A DNA stretch of 64,000 nucleotides from Haloplanus sp. GDY1. GTDB lineage: Archaea > Halobacteriota > Halobacteria > Halobacteriales > Haloferacaceae. Below, in pieces: positions 33,770-42,847 of this stretch (the stretch's first letter is position 1; every line of letters starts with the position of its first letter). A model generated the notes under the pieces. The model was not told the DNA's origin. It did not search any database and saw only the letters and a list, made by a program, of their open reading frames with translations. Location of the stretch: the NCBI RefSeq assembly GCF_023703775.1, contig NZ_CP098515.1, positions 62,001-126,000 on the forward strand, in the 5' to 3' direction. A program made the translations under genes and the position numbers.

Positions 33770-33870
33770 CCATCATTGATGTTACAAGAAGTATCATTCG
33801 CCGGTCAGTATGCCAAAGTACTGCCCCGCCACTATAGAATACACAAAGCTACCCCATTAGGGAGATACAT

Positions 33871-33945
33871 ATGACCCCCTCACTCAATCGGCGGGAAGTA
33901 CTGAAATCGTTTGGAGGGTTAGCGAGCGTCAGATGGGGTAGTTGA
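33871..33945 (+). pseudogene. Orphan Tat leader peptide
   Basis: ATG 33871 opens MTPSLNRREVLKSFGGLASV, a textbook Tat motif (NRREVLK) and the start of a hydrophobic core. A stop comes after 24 codons. Upstream CTATAGAATAC (33833-33843) could be a promoter. It looks like the surviving start of a deleted exported protein. Confidence 0.5.
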
Positions 33946-34051
33946 CGGAGCAAATGCTGTCTGCCGTGAGTGAGTAGGGTAGTTCTCGAAGATCAAGAAT
34001 GAGGTCCAATCGAAATTACTGTAATGTAGTATTACATATGCACGTTCATCC

Positions 34052-35638
34052 GTGGTTTCACGATTTATCTCGGAGCGCGCGTTGGCTGAAACATATGATA
34101 CAAATACTGGGTGGAAAACAGTCAACCAGTATCGGGAAGCGATCCGACTTGCCGAGGAACAGCCAGATCTGGCCCGAGCTGAGATTGCGCGACGAGTCAA
34201 TCGCTCCCCTAGCGCAATCCGTGGTTGGTTGGCCGAAAATAAGACCCCACCTGTAGTGAAAGGACTTGAGACCGCTCAGAAACGAGGGTGGCTAGATATA
34301 GAGTCAGATTCAGAGACGTTTCGCGTATTTAACCAACTCGTTGCTTGGATCTTTTCTGGTGGAGGTATCAATCAGGCGGCCTTCGTGCCGACATTTTCAG
34401 CTGATGATCAACTCACTGTTACCACGCTTACTCATCTACTGAAGTGGGTGAATATACCCTTCCACCTCCGGACGCACAACGAAGACAACCGACATATCGA
34501 AGTCATCCCCGCGGAAGACGCTTCCGTGTTTGGTCGTGTTCTAACTGCACTTGGTGCACCATGTGGTCCTAAAGCAAGACAAGATTCGTTGACATTGCCG
34601 AAATACCTCCACTCAGTAGAGGAGGAGTTTCAACGAGATTTTGCACGGGTATATCTGCTGAATCGCGGAAGCTTTCTTTCGAACCAACGAACGGTTGGCA
34701 CGTACTTACAAGAAAGTTCAGAGAAAGAATACAAACAAAGTCTCCGAGATCTCTTCGCGTCAATTACTGCAGGATCCGCTACACTCGGCAGTCAGCATCA
34801 AGTATGGGTTTCTGCTGATTCTGTTCGTGATCTTGCTGATGGATCTCCTCTCAGATCGGCACTCGCAACACGAGTAGCCTTCGGTACACTCACGCCGCCA
34901 AGTAATCGAGCATTTGCATCAACGTTCCGCCAGCAACGAAGCCCTGGCGGCTATCAGTACCTGCAATTGTACAGGCGAGCGCTAGAAAGTGATTCTTCAA
35001 GAGGAAAGCTTGCCAACCAACTTGGACTACCTGAAACGACAATTCAAAGCTGGCGTCGAGGAAGTAGCCCGTATGTTCACAATGCGCTGTCTACCGCTCA
35101 TGAACGCGGCTGGCTAACTGCCTCTTCTGATGATGACATTCCCTTAGCACTAACAGCTATTCTTGCTTGGATATTTTCTCAAGGATCGATTCGAGCTGAA
35201 TCATACTATCCCATTTTTCGGCTTAGTTCTCCTGATCAACGGTCGTACTTCGAAACGATTGCTGATGACCTTGATCTCTCATATTCGATCATTCGATCGG
35301 AAGATCCCACTCGTTCAACCGAGGTTCGACCTATAGAGGACGGCACAGTTCTCGGACGAGTTCTCCATATTCTTGGAGCACCACTCAGTGAGAGTACTCA
35401 ACAGATATCACTGCCACCTGTGTATCTTTATCATTATCCAGAACATGCACACCGATTTATTACGATATGGATGAAACAGCATAGTGATCCAAACGGACAA
35501 CTAACGCTCACCGTTCCGCCACGCCTTGGAAAGCCATTTGCTGATGCTCTGGAGGCTCTAATGACCGAGCAACTCTCCTGGTCAACAACACGGAACTCGG
35601 AGTGCGAGATCGGGATACTCCCGAAAGAGAATCCGTAG
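34052..35638 (+). CDS. Internally duplicated HTH / LAGLIDADG-like protein
   Basis: 528 residues made of two similar halves. Half 1: HTH (RAEIARRVNRSPSAIRGWLA), LVAWIFSGGGINQAAFVPTF, then VFGRVLTALGAPCGPKARQD and a Pro-Lys-Tyr turn. Half 2: HTH (KLANQLGLPETTIQSWRRGS), ILAWIFSQGSIRAESYYPIF, then VLGRVLHILGAPLSESTQQI. The pattern matches LAGLIDADG homing-endonuclease domains preceded by HTHs, but the LAGLIDADG catalytic acid is replaced (Gly in half 1, Gln in half 2). It may therefore bind DNA without cutting. Codon use is AT-richer than its surroundings. GTG 34052 is the likely start. Confidence 0.6.
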   Translation: MVSRFISERALAETYDTNTGWKTVNQYREAIRLAEEQPDLARAEIARRVNRSPSAIRGWLAENKTPPVVKGLETAQKRGWLDIESDSETFRVFNQLVAWIFSGGGINQAAFVPTFSADDQLTVTTLTHLLKWVNIPFHLRTHNEDNRHIEVIPAEDASVFGRVLTALGAPCGPKARQDSLTLPKYLHSVEEEFQRDFARVYLLNRGSFLSNQRTVGTYLQESSEKEYKQSLRDLFASITAGSATLGSQHQVWVSADSVRDLADGSPLRSALATRVAFGTLTPPSNRAFASTFRQQRSPGGYQYLQLYRRALESDSSRGKLANQLGLPETTIQSWRRGSSPYVHNALSTAHERGWLTASSDDDIPLALTAILAWIFSQGSIRAESYYPIFRLSSPDQRSYFETIADDLDLSYSIIRSEDPTRSTEVRPIEDGTVLGRVLHILGAPLSESTQQISLPPVYLYHYPEHAHRFITIWMKQHSDPNGQLTLTVPPRLGKPFADALEALMTEQLSWSTTRNSECEIGILPKENP

Positions 35639-35889
35639 CTCTTCCGGTTATTTCTCTCACCCAGCCGTTCGTTCCGATTGTGCGGGGGTTGTCCGTGGAC
35701 CAGTCCTGTGGCCAGAGTAGGCGCTGACACTCTCCGACGGCTACTATGGGATTAGTTCCTCCAATGGATTGCACCCATGGAAACAGAGAGGTTAGTGGGT
35801 TCGTCGTCACAGTGGACAATGTCCTGTGTTTCGGGCTGTGCCAGTACAACCTCGCCTCGGACAGCGGTTTCGAGAACTTGCCAAAGGGC

Positions 35890-36290
35890 TCGTCTGCTGA
35901 TGTTCAGCACGCCGTTTTTATTCTCCACACTATGGTCAAAAGAACGGGTGGTACGTGGTCACAGTCAAACCAGAGAAGACGACAGTGGAGTGCCCGTCAT
36001 GCGGTACGAGTATATAAGTCGTTGTGGGTGTGTGAGTCCTCGTGCCTGCCGTGGGAGTTTGAAACGGACAGAGTCTGGGATGCGGCTCTGAACCTCCTCT
36101 CGCGAAGACTCTCGAAACTAGGAGAGACATCCAAAGATATGCCTGCAGAGACTGCGACCGCTGTGTCTACCAACGGTGGCGAGTCTCGTCCATCGTTGTG
36201 GCTGCAAGTCGCGTCGTAGATGTAGGAAATTCCGTTTAAAGAAGCGATGTCAATCGCTGAGGAGGGTGGAATCGTTCACTTGAACAGACT
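35890..36290 (+). pseudogene. TnpB C-terminal remnant (IS1341 type)
   Basis: Reading across frames gives NGWYVVTVKPEKTTVECPSC, GTSI, then CLPWEFETDRVWDAALNLLS, RRLSKLGET and PAETATAVSTNGGESRPS. These match the zinc-finger and final RuvC region of haloarchaeal IS1341-type TnpB (compare the intact copy at 52305). Several frameshifts are present. No matching ends were identified. Confidence 0.65.
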
Positions 36291-36371
36291 AACTGCTATC
36301 GGCTGAGTATTCAAAAAAGAAATCCGCGGTGGGATACCGATGACCGCTTTCGGCGGTCAGTCGTAGTTAGC

Positions 36372-39323
36372 TTAGTTGTCGCGCCGGGTCGCGAGCAGCG
36401 CAGCCGCGAGCAGCGCGATGACAGCGACGATGGCACCGAAGCCGGGGCCGCCACCCGAGGTGGGCGTCGGCGTGTCAGTCGGCTCAGCCGTCGCCGTCGC
36501 CGTCGGTTCGGGCGTCGCCGTCGCCGTCGGCTCCGGCGTCGCCGTCTCCGTCGGCGTCGGTTCCGGCGTCTCCGTCGGTTCCGGCGTCGCCGTCTGGACG
36601 TTCTGGACGATCTCGACGTCAACTATGTCCGTGTTGTAGCTGTCGTCGGCCTCGAGGATGTACGAGCCGGTCTGCACGTCCTCGAGCTCCATCGAGACCA
36701 TCCAGGTCCCGTCGAAGGACCATTCCTCGGTCGTCGTCAGCGCGACCGAGTCGCCGTCCTGCGTCAGCAGTTCGACGGTGATGGAGTTGTCGTCGGGGCG
36801 CAGGTTCGTGCCACCCTCGGCGACCAGCGTGTCGTCAACGCCGACCGGGTTGACACCCGAGGCTTCCATGCCTTCGGGGTAGACCGTGTTGATGGTCGTC
36901 TGCGCGTCCGCGTAGCGGAAGCGCGTCGTGACCATCCGGTCGTCGCTCGCGACTTCCTCGGTCGTCTGATCGAGGATACGCGAGCGGACCTGCTGGCCCG
37001 TCAGACCCGAGTTGTCGTTGTCCAGGTTCGCGACGAACTCCTGGAAATCACCGCTGGACTGGCCAGCGACGTCACCGAAGCTACCGTCACCGAAGTTGTC
37101 GTCACGACCGGGGATCAAGACGTGGGCACTGACCTCGCCCTCTGCGATGCCACTGCCACCCGCCGACGTGGAGACCGTGAGGTCGTCCTCGTCGAACGTG
37201 TTGTCGTCGTCGACGCTGACCGTGTGGAACGCCGTGTTCCCACGCTCACCGACGAAGACGATGTAGGCCTGCTGCGAGCCGAAGGCCGTCCCGGACACGT
37301 TGACCGAGTTGTCCTCGACGGCCACCTGGCCGCCGACGGTCTTGAAGCTCGCCTGCAGTTCCGTGTCGAGCACCCGCAGCGACTTCTGGGAGCTCGTGTT
37401 CGTGTTGAAGTTCGACGTGCTGATCGTCTCGGGCGGCGTCGCGCCGATACCGCCGGCATCAACGACGCCGAGCCGGTAGGTCCCGGGCTGGGACAGCTCG
37501 TTGTTACCGGGCTCGTTACCCTGCGAGAGGATCACGTCTTCCTCTTCGAACGTGCCGTCAGCATCGACGGTCAGCGTGTCCGAGCCGTCGATGTCGAGCA
37601 GCTGGTAGTCGTTCTGCCGGCGGACGTAGAAGGCGACCTCCTCGATGCCCTCGGAGGCCGTCCCGTTCACGTCCACCTCGCTCCCGACAACGTACGTGTT
37701 GCCGGGCGACTCGATCGAGAGGTCACCCTGCTCGATGGAGATCGACTGATCGTCGACCTCAGCTTCTTCGGTCGGGGTCGAGCCCAGCTCGAAGGGCACG
37801 AGGTAGCCCTGCTCGTACAGGTACATGTCGATGTCGGAGTCATCGAGGTACTGCGTCTCGATCTGACCGACACCGAGGCCCGTGCCGTCGTCGATCGTCA
37901 CGGTCGCGTACGCGTAGTCGACCGTGCCGCTGGGCGTGGTGCCGCGCGGGACAGCCGTGTTGCCGCCGTCGGTGACGACACCGACCTCGTCGGTGTCACC
38001 GACGTTGCGGAAGATCCGCTGGGCGTCCTCACCGGAGAGGCCGTCGCGGAAGTCGTCGGATTCGATCAGGACCGTGTGCTGGTCGCCAGCGTCCGAGCCC
38101 TGGATCTCGAAGCGGACGTCCTCACCGCGGACGACGTCGTCCTCGTCGATCTGGAGGCTCGGGTCGTCGTCGCCGGTGACCGTGATGGTCGTCGACTGGG
38201 ACGCCTCACCGAAGCCGAGGTCGTCCGTGCCGGCGAGCGAGATGGTGTATGTGCCCGTGCCAGTGTCCGAGAGGTCAAGGTCGTAGCCGACCTCGTTGGA
38301 GCTGATGTCCTGGCCGTTGACGTCAGTGCCTTGGTCGCTCTCGCCCTTGACGGCGTCGTTAGCGACGTCGCCGGTCACGTCGAGACCGGTGTCGTCCTCG
38401 ACCGTCAGTTCGAGGTCTTCGGCTTCCTCGTAGTTCCAGGCACCGACGACGGTGAGTTGACCGGCGCCGGACTGGTCGCTCTGACCCTCGCCGACGGAGC
38501 CGCCGGCGATGTCCTCACCGTTCGTGTTGAGCACTTCGAGCGTGGTGACACGCGGCGTGGTGACGACAACACCGTCGGCGCCAGGCGTGCCATCAGTGGT
38601 GTAGCGACCGGTCTCCTGGCTCTGCGGGACGTCCGGGAGGTTGAGGGGGACACCCTCAGCGTCGCCGGCCGTCTTCAGGAGTTCCTCGCCAGCGAGGTCG
38701 CCACCGAGCTGGAGGCCGGACTCGCCCTGGAAGACGGTTGCACCGGGGAGGATGAACCCTTCACCGTCCGCGGTGTTGAATTCACCCGTCCCGTCCTGGT
38801 TGGCGGCACGGTTGTCACCGTCGGGGTCAACCTCGCCGTCATCACCGTTGTCCCCGTTACCATCATCTGCTTCGATGGTGACGGTCGTACTGACGGTGGT
38901 GCTGGAGGTGCTGCCTTCGATGAAGGCTTCAGCGTCAACCTGCTGATCACCAGTTGCTGCGTCCGAAGCCACCTCGAAGGTGACCGTCGTGGTGAGAGTC
39001 TCGCCAGGCTGGATGGGACCGCTGAGGCCGTAGAGGACGCTCTGCGGTTCGCCTCCAAGACCAGATGCCCCATCGCCTTCGATACTCGTTGCTTCGACGC
39101 CGCTGGGCGTCGTGAACTCGATACGGCCTGCGTCACCGGCCTCGTCGCCGGTATTTGTATAGTCGTACGTTACCGTGAACGTGTCTCCCTGCTGTGCGCT
39201 CCCAGCGTCATCAGGGGCACTAAGGCCAACCTGTGGCGCGGCAGCGGCAGGGGCAGAGACCGCGAAGATGGACAGCACCATGAGGGCTGCCATCGTAACT
39301 GCTCTGATTTGCTTTCGTGTCAT
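36372..39323 (-). CDS. S-layer-type surface glycoprotein
   Basis: 983 residues. Signal peptide (VTMAALMVLSIFAVSAPAAAA), then a CARDB-like domain (VGLSAPDDAGSAQQGDTFTV... up to about residue 155) and an acidic spacer. The remainder follows the haloarchaeal S-layer glycoprotein layout: ATVFQGESGLQLGGDLAGEE onwards, Ig-like repeats, a Thr/Pro/Glu-rich O-glycosylation stretch (TPTETATPEPTATATPEP) and a PGF-CTERM tail (GGGPGFGAIVAV, helix, RRDN) for archaeosortase processing. Several N-x-S/T sites occur. The CARDB domain ahead of the S-layer part is unusual. It follows the 39336 gene by 12 bp, so they share a transcript. Confidence 0.85.
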   Translation of the reverse strand: MTRKQIRAVTMAALMVLSIFAVSAPAAAAPQVGLSAPDDAGSAQQGDTFTVTYDYTNTGDEAGDAGRIEFTTPSGVEATSIEGDGASGLGGEPQSVLYGLSGPIQPGETLTTTVTFEVASDAATGDQQVDAEAFIEGSTSSTTVSTTVTIEADDGNGDNGDDGEVDPDGDNRAANQDGTGEFNTADGEGFILPGATVFQGESGLQLGGDLAGEELLKTAGDAEGVPLNLPDVPQSQETGRYTTDGTPGADGVVVTTPRVTTLEVLNTNGEDIAGGSVGEGQSDQSGAGQLTVVGAWNYEEAEDLELTVEDDTGLDVTGDVANDAVKGESDQGTDVNGQDISSNEVGYDLDLSDTGTGTYTISLAGTDDLGFGEASQSTTITVTGDDDPSLQIDEDDVVRGEDVRFEIQGSDAGDQHTVLIESDDFRDGLSGEDAQRIFRNVGDTDEVGVVTDGGNTAVPRGTTPSGTVDYAYATVTIDDGTGLGVGQIETQYLDDSDIDMYLYEQGYLVPFELGSTPTEEAEVDDQSISIEQGDLSIESPGNTYVVGSEVDVNGTASEGIEEVAFYVRRQNDYQLLDIDGSDTLTVDADGTFEEEDVILSQGNEPGNNELSQPGTYRLGVVDAGGIGATPPETISTSNFNTNTSSQKSLRVLDTELQASFKTVGGQVAVEDNSVNVSGTAFGSQQAYIVFVGERGNTAFHTVSVDDDNTFDEDDLTVSTSAGGSGIAEGEVSAHVLIPGRDDNFGDGSFGDVAGQSSGDFQEFVANLDNDNSGLTGQQVRSRILDQTTEEVASDDRMVTTRFRYADAQTTINTVYPEGMEASGVNPVGVDDTLVAEGGTNLRPDDNSITVELLTQDGDSVALTTTEEWSFDGTWMVSMELEDVQTGSYILEADDSYNTDIVDVEIVQNVQTATPEPTETPEPTPTETATPEPTATATPEPTATATAEPTDTPTPTSGGGPGFGAIVAVIALLAAALLATRRDN

Positions 39324-39335
39324 GTTCTATGTGTT

Positions 39336-40958
39336 TTAGCTGTTGAGCGCAGCAATGACAGCTTGCGCTCCGCTCGGGTCGATTTGGTTATTGTTCAGTG
39401 CCGCAATGGCATCCTGTGCTTCACCGGGCTGAATGCCAGCCTCGCCGTTCGTGTCGAACTGATCGACAACGGAGTTGCCACCGTTCGGCGGAGACGGCTC
39501 AGCGCCGGTAACAACGATGTCGTTAGTCGTTGTATTACCGGCGTCAATCGGATTCTCGGTTACCGCGGAACCGGACAGACCACCGTCCGTGGTGGCAACC
39601 ATCCGATACTCGAATCCAGACGGCACGTTGGTGAACACATACGAGCCGCCCTGTCCAATCTCGGAAGTGGCGACTACGTTGTTGGTGCCCAGTCGGTAGA
39701 GGCTAACAGTTGCCTGACCGGCAGCCAACTCGTCATCGTCTTCGTTTACGACATCGCCGGTGATTTCACCGACGCCGTAGACGCTGACGGTTGCCTCCTC
39801 ACTGTTGGACGTCGAGTAGGGAGTCCCATCATTGGCCTCGGTCGAGGCAGTGACGTTCGTGTTCCCAATGTTCTCTGCCTGGAACTCTACCGTGGCGTCT
39901 CCGTTGCTATCTGTCGTGACGGTCGTGGAGTTGGGATCCAGGATGTCGTTGTTCGTCAGTTCGAGAGTAACATCCTGATCTCCAGCTGGCAGCCATGCAT
40001 CGGTGCTGCCTCTTGGACGCTGTTCAACGGTGACTGTCGCGTTTGCCGTTCCTTCGCTCGCGATATTGGCCGTCTTATTCCCATTGTCAACCGTCACATC
40101 GAGACGGTACTCAGTGGGAAGCTGTTCAATGACGAGGTTTGCAGTAGTCGTTTGGCCCTGGTCGACTTCATTGTCATTTGCAGTGGCCGTCGTATAGCCC
40201 CTGCGTTCAACAGTGATGTCGTAGGTTCCAACAGGAACGCGCAGCGTGTATTCGCCATCTGCGTTCGTCCTCGTCGATGCGGTCACACCGCCACCGGTTG
40301 CTCGGACAATCGCGTTCGCGACGTCGTCGTTCTGTGTGTCGGAGACACGACCGGAGAGATAGCCACCATTAGCGGTGTCAACGACTTCCAGCTGGGTGAA
40401 GGTCGTCGACGCGATGTCGTCTCCTCCACTATCAACGAACGACGCGCTGATACCGTAGTTGGTGGTGCTGGTAACGCTCGGTGCGTTAGTCGTGACATCC
40501 ACTTGGAATTCGATGTCACGGACCCCATCGTCCGGCTGAATCCCGAACTGGATTGTGTCATCAACCCCATCGCCGTCGGGGCCGTCAACCAGTTCGGCAC
40601 TGCTTGAGATCGAGACCTGATTATCGTTGTTCGCGAACTCGGCAGAAACGCCGTTAACGGAGAGGCCTTCCTGCGCGATTTCGTTCGCGACAGTAACATT
40701 CACCGTGTCACTGTCACCATCGGTCTGGACATCAGTCACAGTGAACCGGATGATGTGATTGTCAATATTCGATCCTTCTGTTACACTTGCCGGGTCAATA
40801 GCGGTGTTTCCAGCAATGTCACCGCTATTTCCAGCCCCGGAAGTGACGGTATTTGCTGCGGCAGCTGTTCCAGCGAATGCAATGGATCCTCCCATTACGG
40901 AAAGGACCATTATCATGGCCAGGAACAGACCGCGCAACTTGTCTGTTGGTCTTGTCAT
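39336..40958 (-). CDS. Secreted multi-Ig protein with dockerin-like end
   Basis: 540 residues. Signal peptide (GLFLAMIMVLSVMGGSIAFA, then GTAAAA), a Big/cohesin-like N-terminal domain, a carboxypeptidase-regulatory-like domain (GYLSGRVSDTQNDDVANAIV, YTLRVPVGTYDITVERRGY), an Ig domain and another regulatory-like domain (GEITGDVVNEDDDELAAGQA). The last 45 residues (VDQFDTNGEAGIQPGEAQDA, IAALNNNQIDPSGAQAVIAA) form a dockerin-like module that recurs in the 60072 gene. No membrane anchor. Co-transcribed with the S-layer gene, so likely part of the surface layer. Confidence 0.75.
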   Translation of the reverse strand: MTRPTDKLRGLFLAMIMVLSVMGGSIAFAGTAAAANTVTSGAGNSGDIAGNTAIDPASVTEGSNIDNHIIRFTVTDVQTDGDSDTVNVTVANEIAQEGLSVNGVSAEFANNDNQVSISSSAELVDGPDGDGVDDTIQFGIQPDDGVRDIEFQVDVTTNAPSVTSTTNYGISASFVDSGGDDIASTTFTQLEVVDTANGGYLSGRVSDTQNDDVANAIVRATGGGVTASTRTNADGEYTLRVPVGTYDITVERRGYTTATANDNEVDQGQTTTANLVIEQLPTEYRLDVTVDNGNKTANIASEGTANATVTVEQRPRGSTDAWLPAGDQDVTLELTNNDILDPNSTTVTTDSNGDATVEFQAENIGNTNVTASTEANDGTPYSTSNSEEATVSVYGVGEITGDVVNEDDDELAAGQATVSLYRLGTNNVVATSEIGQGGSYVFTNVPSGFEYRMVATTDGGLSGSAVTENPIDAGNTTTNDIVVTGAEPSPPNGGNSVVDQFDTNGEAGIQPGEAQDAIAALNNNQIDPSGAQAVIAALNS

Positions 40959-41331
40959 GTCTTATCGTGGTGCGTTTCTGTCGGCGTCGGCAAGCTTCCG
41001 CCCACTGCGATCCGCCACTCACTGCAAAGTGACGCCCGCAAGGGGGTACTCACTTCCAACACCATGGGTAGGGGTACATTCGCCACGTGATCCCCTGCTT
41101 ATAAATTCTTTGTGGTCGTTGATGTGTATGGGTGAGTGTGACACTCCGGAAAACAAGCAATAGAGCTAATTTGGGGCGAATTTACAGAACTCCCCTGTGA
41201 AATACTCAACATATATCGGACGTCTGTCAGACAATAAGCGTACGAAGCATTTCTCGCAGTAAGGACATCCCGTGCCAACTATCTAGTCTCAACACAGACT
41301 GTGAACCTCCACTCACACCGAGCGGTGCTGA

Positions 41332-42690
41332 CTAAGCCTCTGCAACGGTACGCTTACGAGCCAACTTGGAAGCTCCTGTCCCAAGGAATCGAGCCGTCAG
41401 GCGATCTGTCGAGAGGACGAACCTCCGGAAGATTCGTGTCGAGAGTGGTGGTTTCTTCGGAATCGCTCCGTGTGTAAAAAGGACGTTCGCCAACACCCAC
41501 AGATTATACAACGAGACCGCGAACAGGAAGTAGAACAATCATACCGAGAACGTCGGTGACGACGTTCTCGGCAGAAAGTCGTCGATCTTCCGATACGATG
41601 TCTCGATGCCTCAGCGGCGGAACGCCGTCGCGTACGCTCTGGCTGTCTCTGGTTCTACAGGTGGAGTAGGTCGAGTGTCTTGGGGCTTGATTCCGGGGCG
41701 GTTCACGTCTGGTTCGTGACGAACCAGACGTGTTCAACCTCGCTCGTTCGAGGAGGCACGGCGAAGACAGTGACATCGACCGATGCTGTCGGTGGCCGCT
41801 TTCACTGCATCTGGTAGGCATCGATGACCATCTCAGCGCCGACGCTGAGACGGGCTTTCATCCCCCTGCTCGGCCGCGCACGGATAATGAACTAATATAA
41901 TATCCGATCGGTCTAACTCTGCGAAGATGTGAACCTGGTAGAATCGCCGGTTGAGGTAACCGTATCTGATTGAGACATATCGACGCGCTTTGACGATGAG
42001 TGAGCGATCGGCTTTCGTGCGAAGCAGGAAGCCGATCGCGTTTATCGAGCTCACGGCGAGGGTGAATCGAACACTGGGAGCGGCGATGCAGAGCGTCGCA
42101 AAGCAGTACGCTCGGTTCGTTCCGAGATCAGGATAGGTGATGAGGACGTGGTCTGTGTCGGCTGAACCGTAGACCTGTCACTCGTGGCCGTCGATCGCGA
42201 CGTCGGCATGAGGAGGAAGCAACCGAAGTGACTGAGACGGTTTATTGTGCCGTGTTGAATAGTGCTCTCTGAGCCATGACGAAGTGACACCAGTTTTGAA
42301 CTCACCGGCATCAGCCCCTGACAAAGCCACTCAAATTTCGACTGTCCCGACCAGCACCGCTATTCAACACGGCGGTTTATTCTACGTCATTATCGGTGGT
42401 TCGCCAAGACGGCTCGGCGAACCACCAGTACACAGTTACAACCCTCCGTATGAAGGACGTGAAAGAGGCTAGGCGTTGATGGCGGCCGCGTTAAGCTGTC
42501 GAAGATGGTAGAGCAGCGATTTCGCGAGTGGGTTCCAAGCCGTCGATGTAGAGTCACCCGGCTCGGAGCAAGCCAGTTGAACGGTCTTGCCACTCGTATT
42601 GGCGAACTCCTGAATCGAACGCGATTCAAGAGTGGACCTCCTCAAAGTCTGTTCTCGTGTAGGACCCACATGGTTTGATTCCGAAGTCTA
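41332..42690 (-). pseudogene. IS4-like transposase remnant
   Basis: Fragments in several minus-strand frames can be joined in order: WLAPSRVTLHRRLGTHSRNR near 42560, NRAYCFATLCIAAPSVRFTL and RRYVSIRYGYLNRRFYQVHI (41920-42130), EHVWFVTNQT near 41720, IETSYRKIDDFLPRTSSPTF (41550-41610) and LFYFLFAVSLYNLWVLANVL (41478-41537). The last two hold the Y-x2-R/E-type end of an IS4-like DDE transposase. Stops and frameshifts throughout show it is dead. A 127-bp MITE is inserted in it at 42247. Confidence 0.7.
42247..42373. mobile_element. 127-bp MITE with 8-bp target duplication
   Basis: GCCGTGTTGAATAG (42249-42262) and CTATTCAACACGGC (42360-42373) are perfect terminal inverted repeats. GGTTTATT flanks the element at 42239-42246 and 42374-42381 as a direct target duplication. 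The interior has no coding capacity. A related element is at 56500. Confidence 0.85.
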
Positions 42691-42847
42691 GGGCCGGGTA
42701 GACGAGGGTTGAGGCAGCACAGCAGCATGTTTTGCCTCGGTTGTGTCGACCATATCGAGAGCTACGAGCCGAGCAGTCAGTCCGATTCAGCAACTACTGT
42801 TTAGTGCGGGGAGGAGGTCAATAACCCGCTGAACAGTCGCGGGATTT

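Noticed and set aside
37122-40607. 1,161-codon open frame on the plus strand
   Set aside because: It is antisense to the two surface-protein genes. Their GC-rich, Asp/Val/Thr-biased codons leave the opposite frame open; its composition shows no fold or motif.
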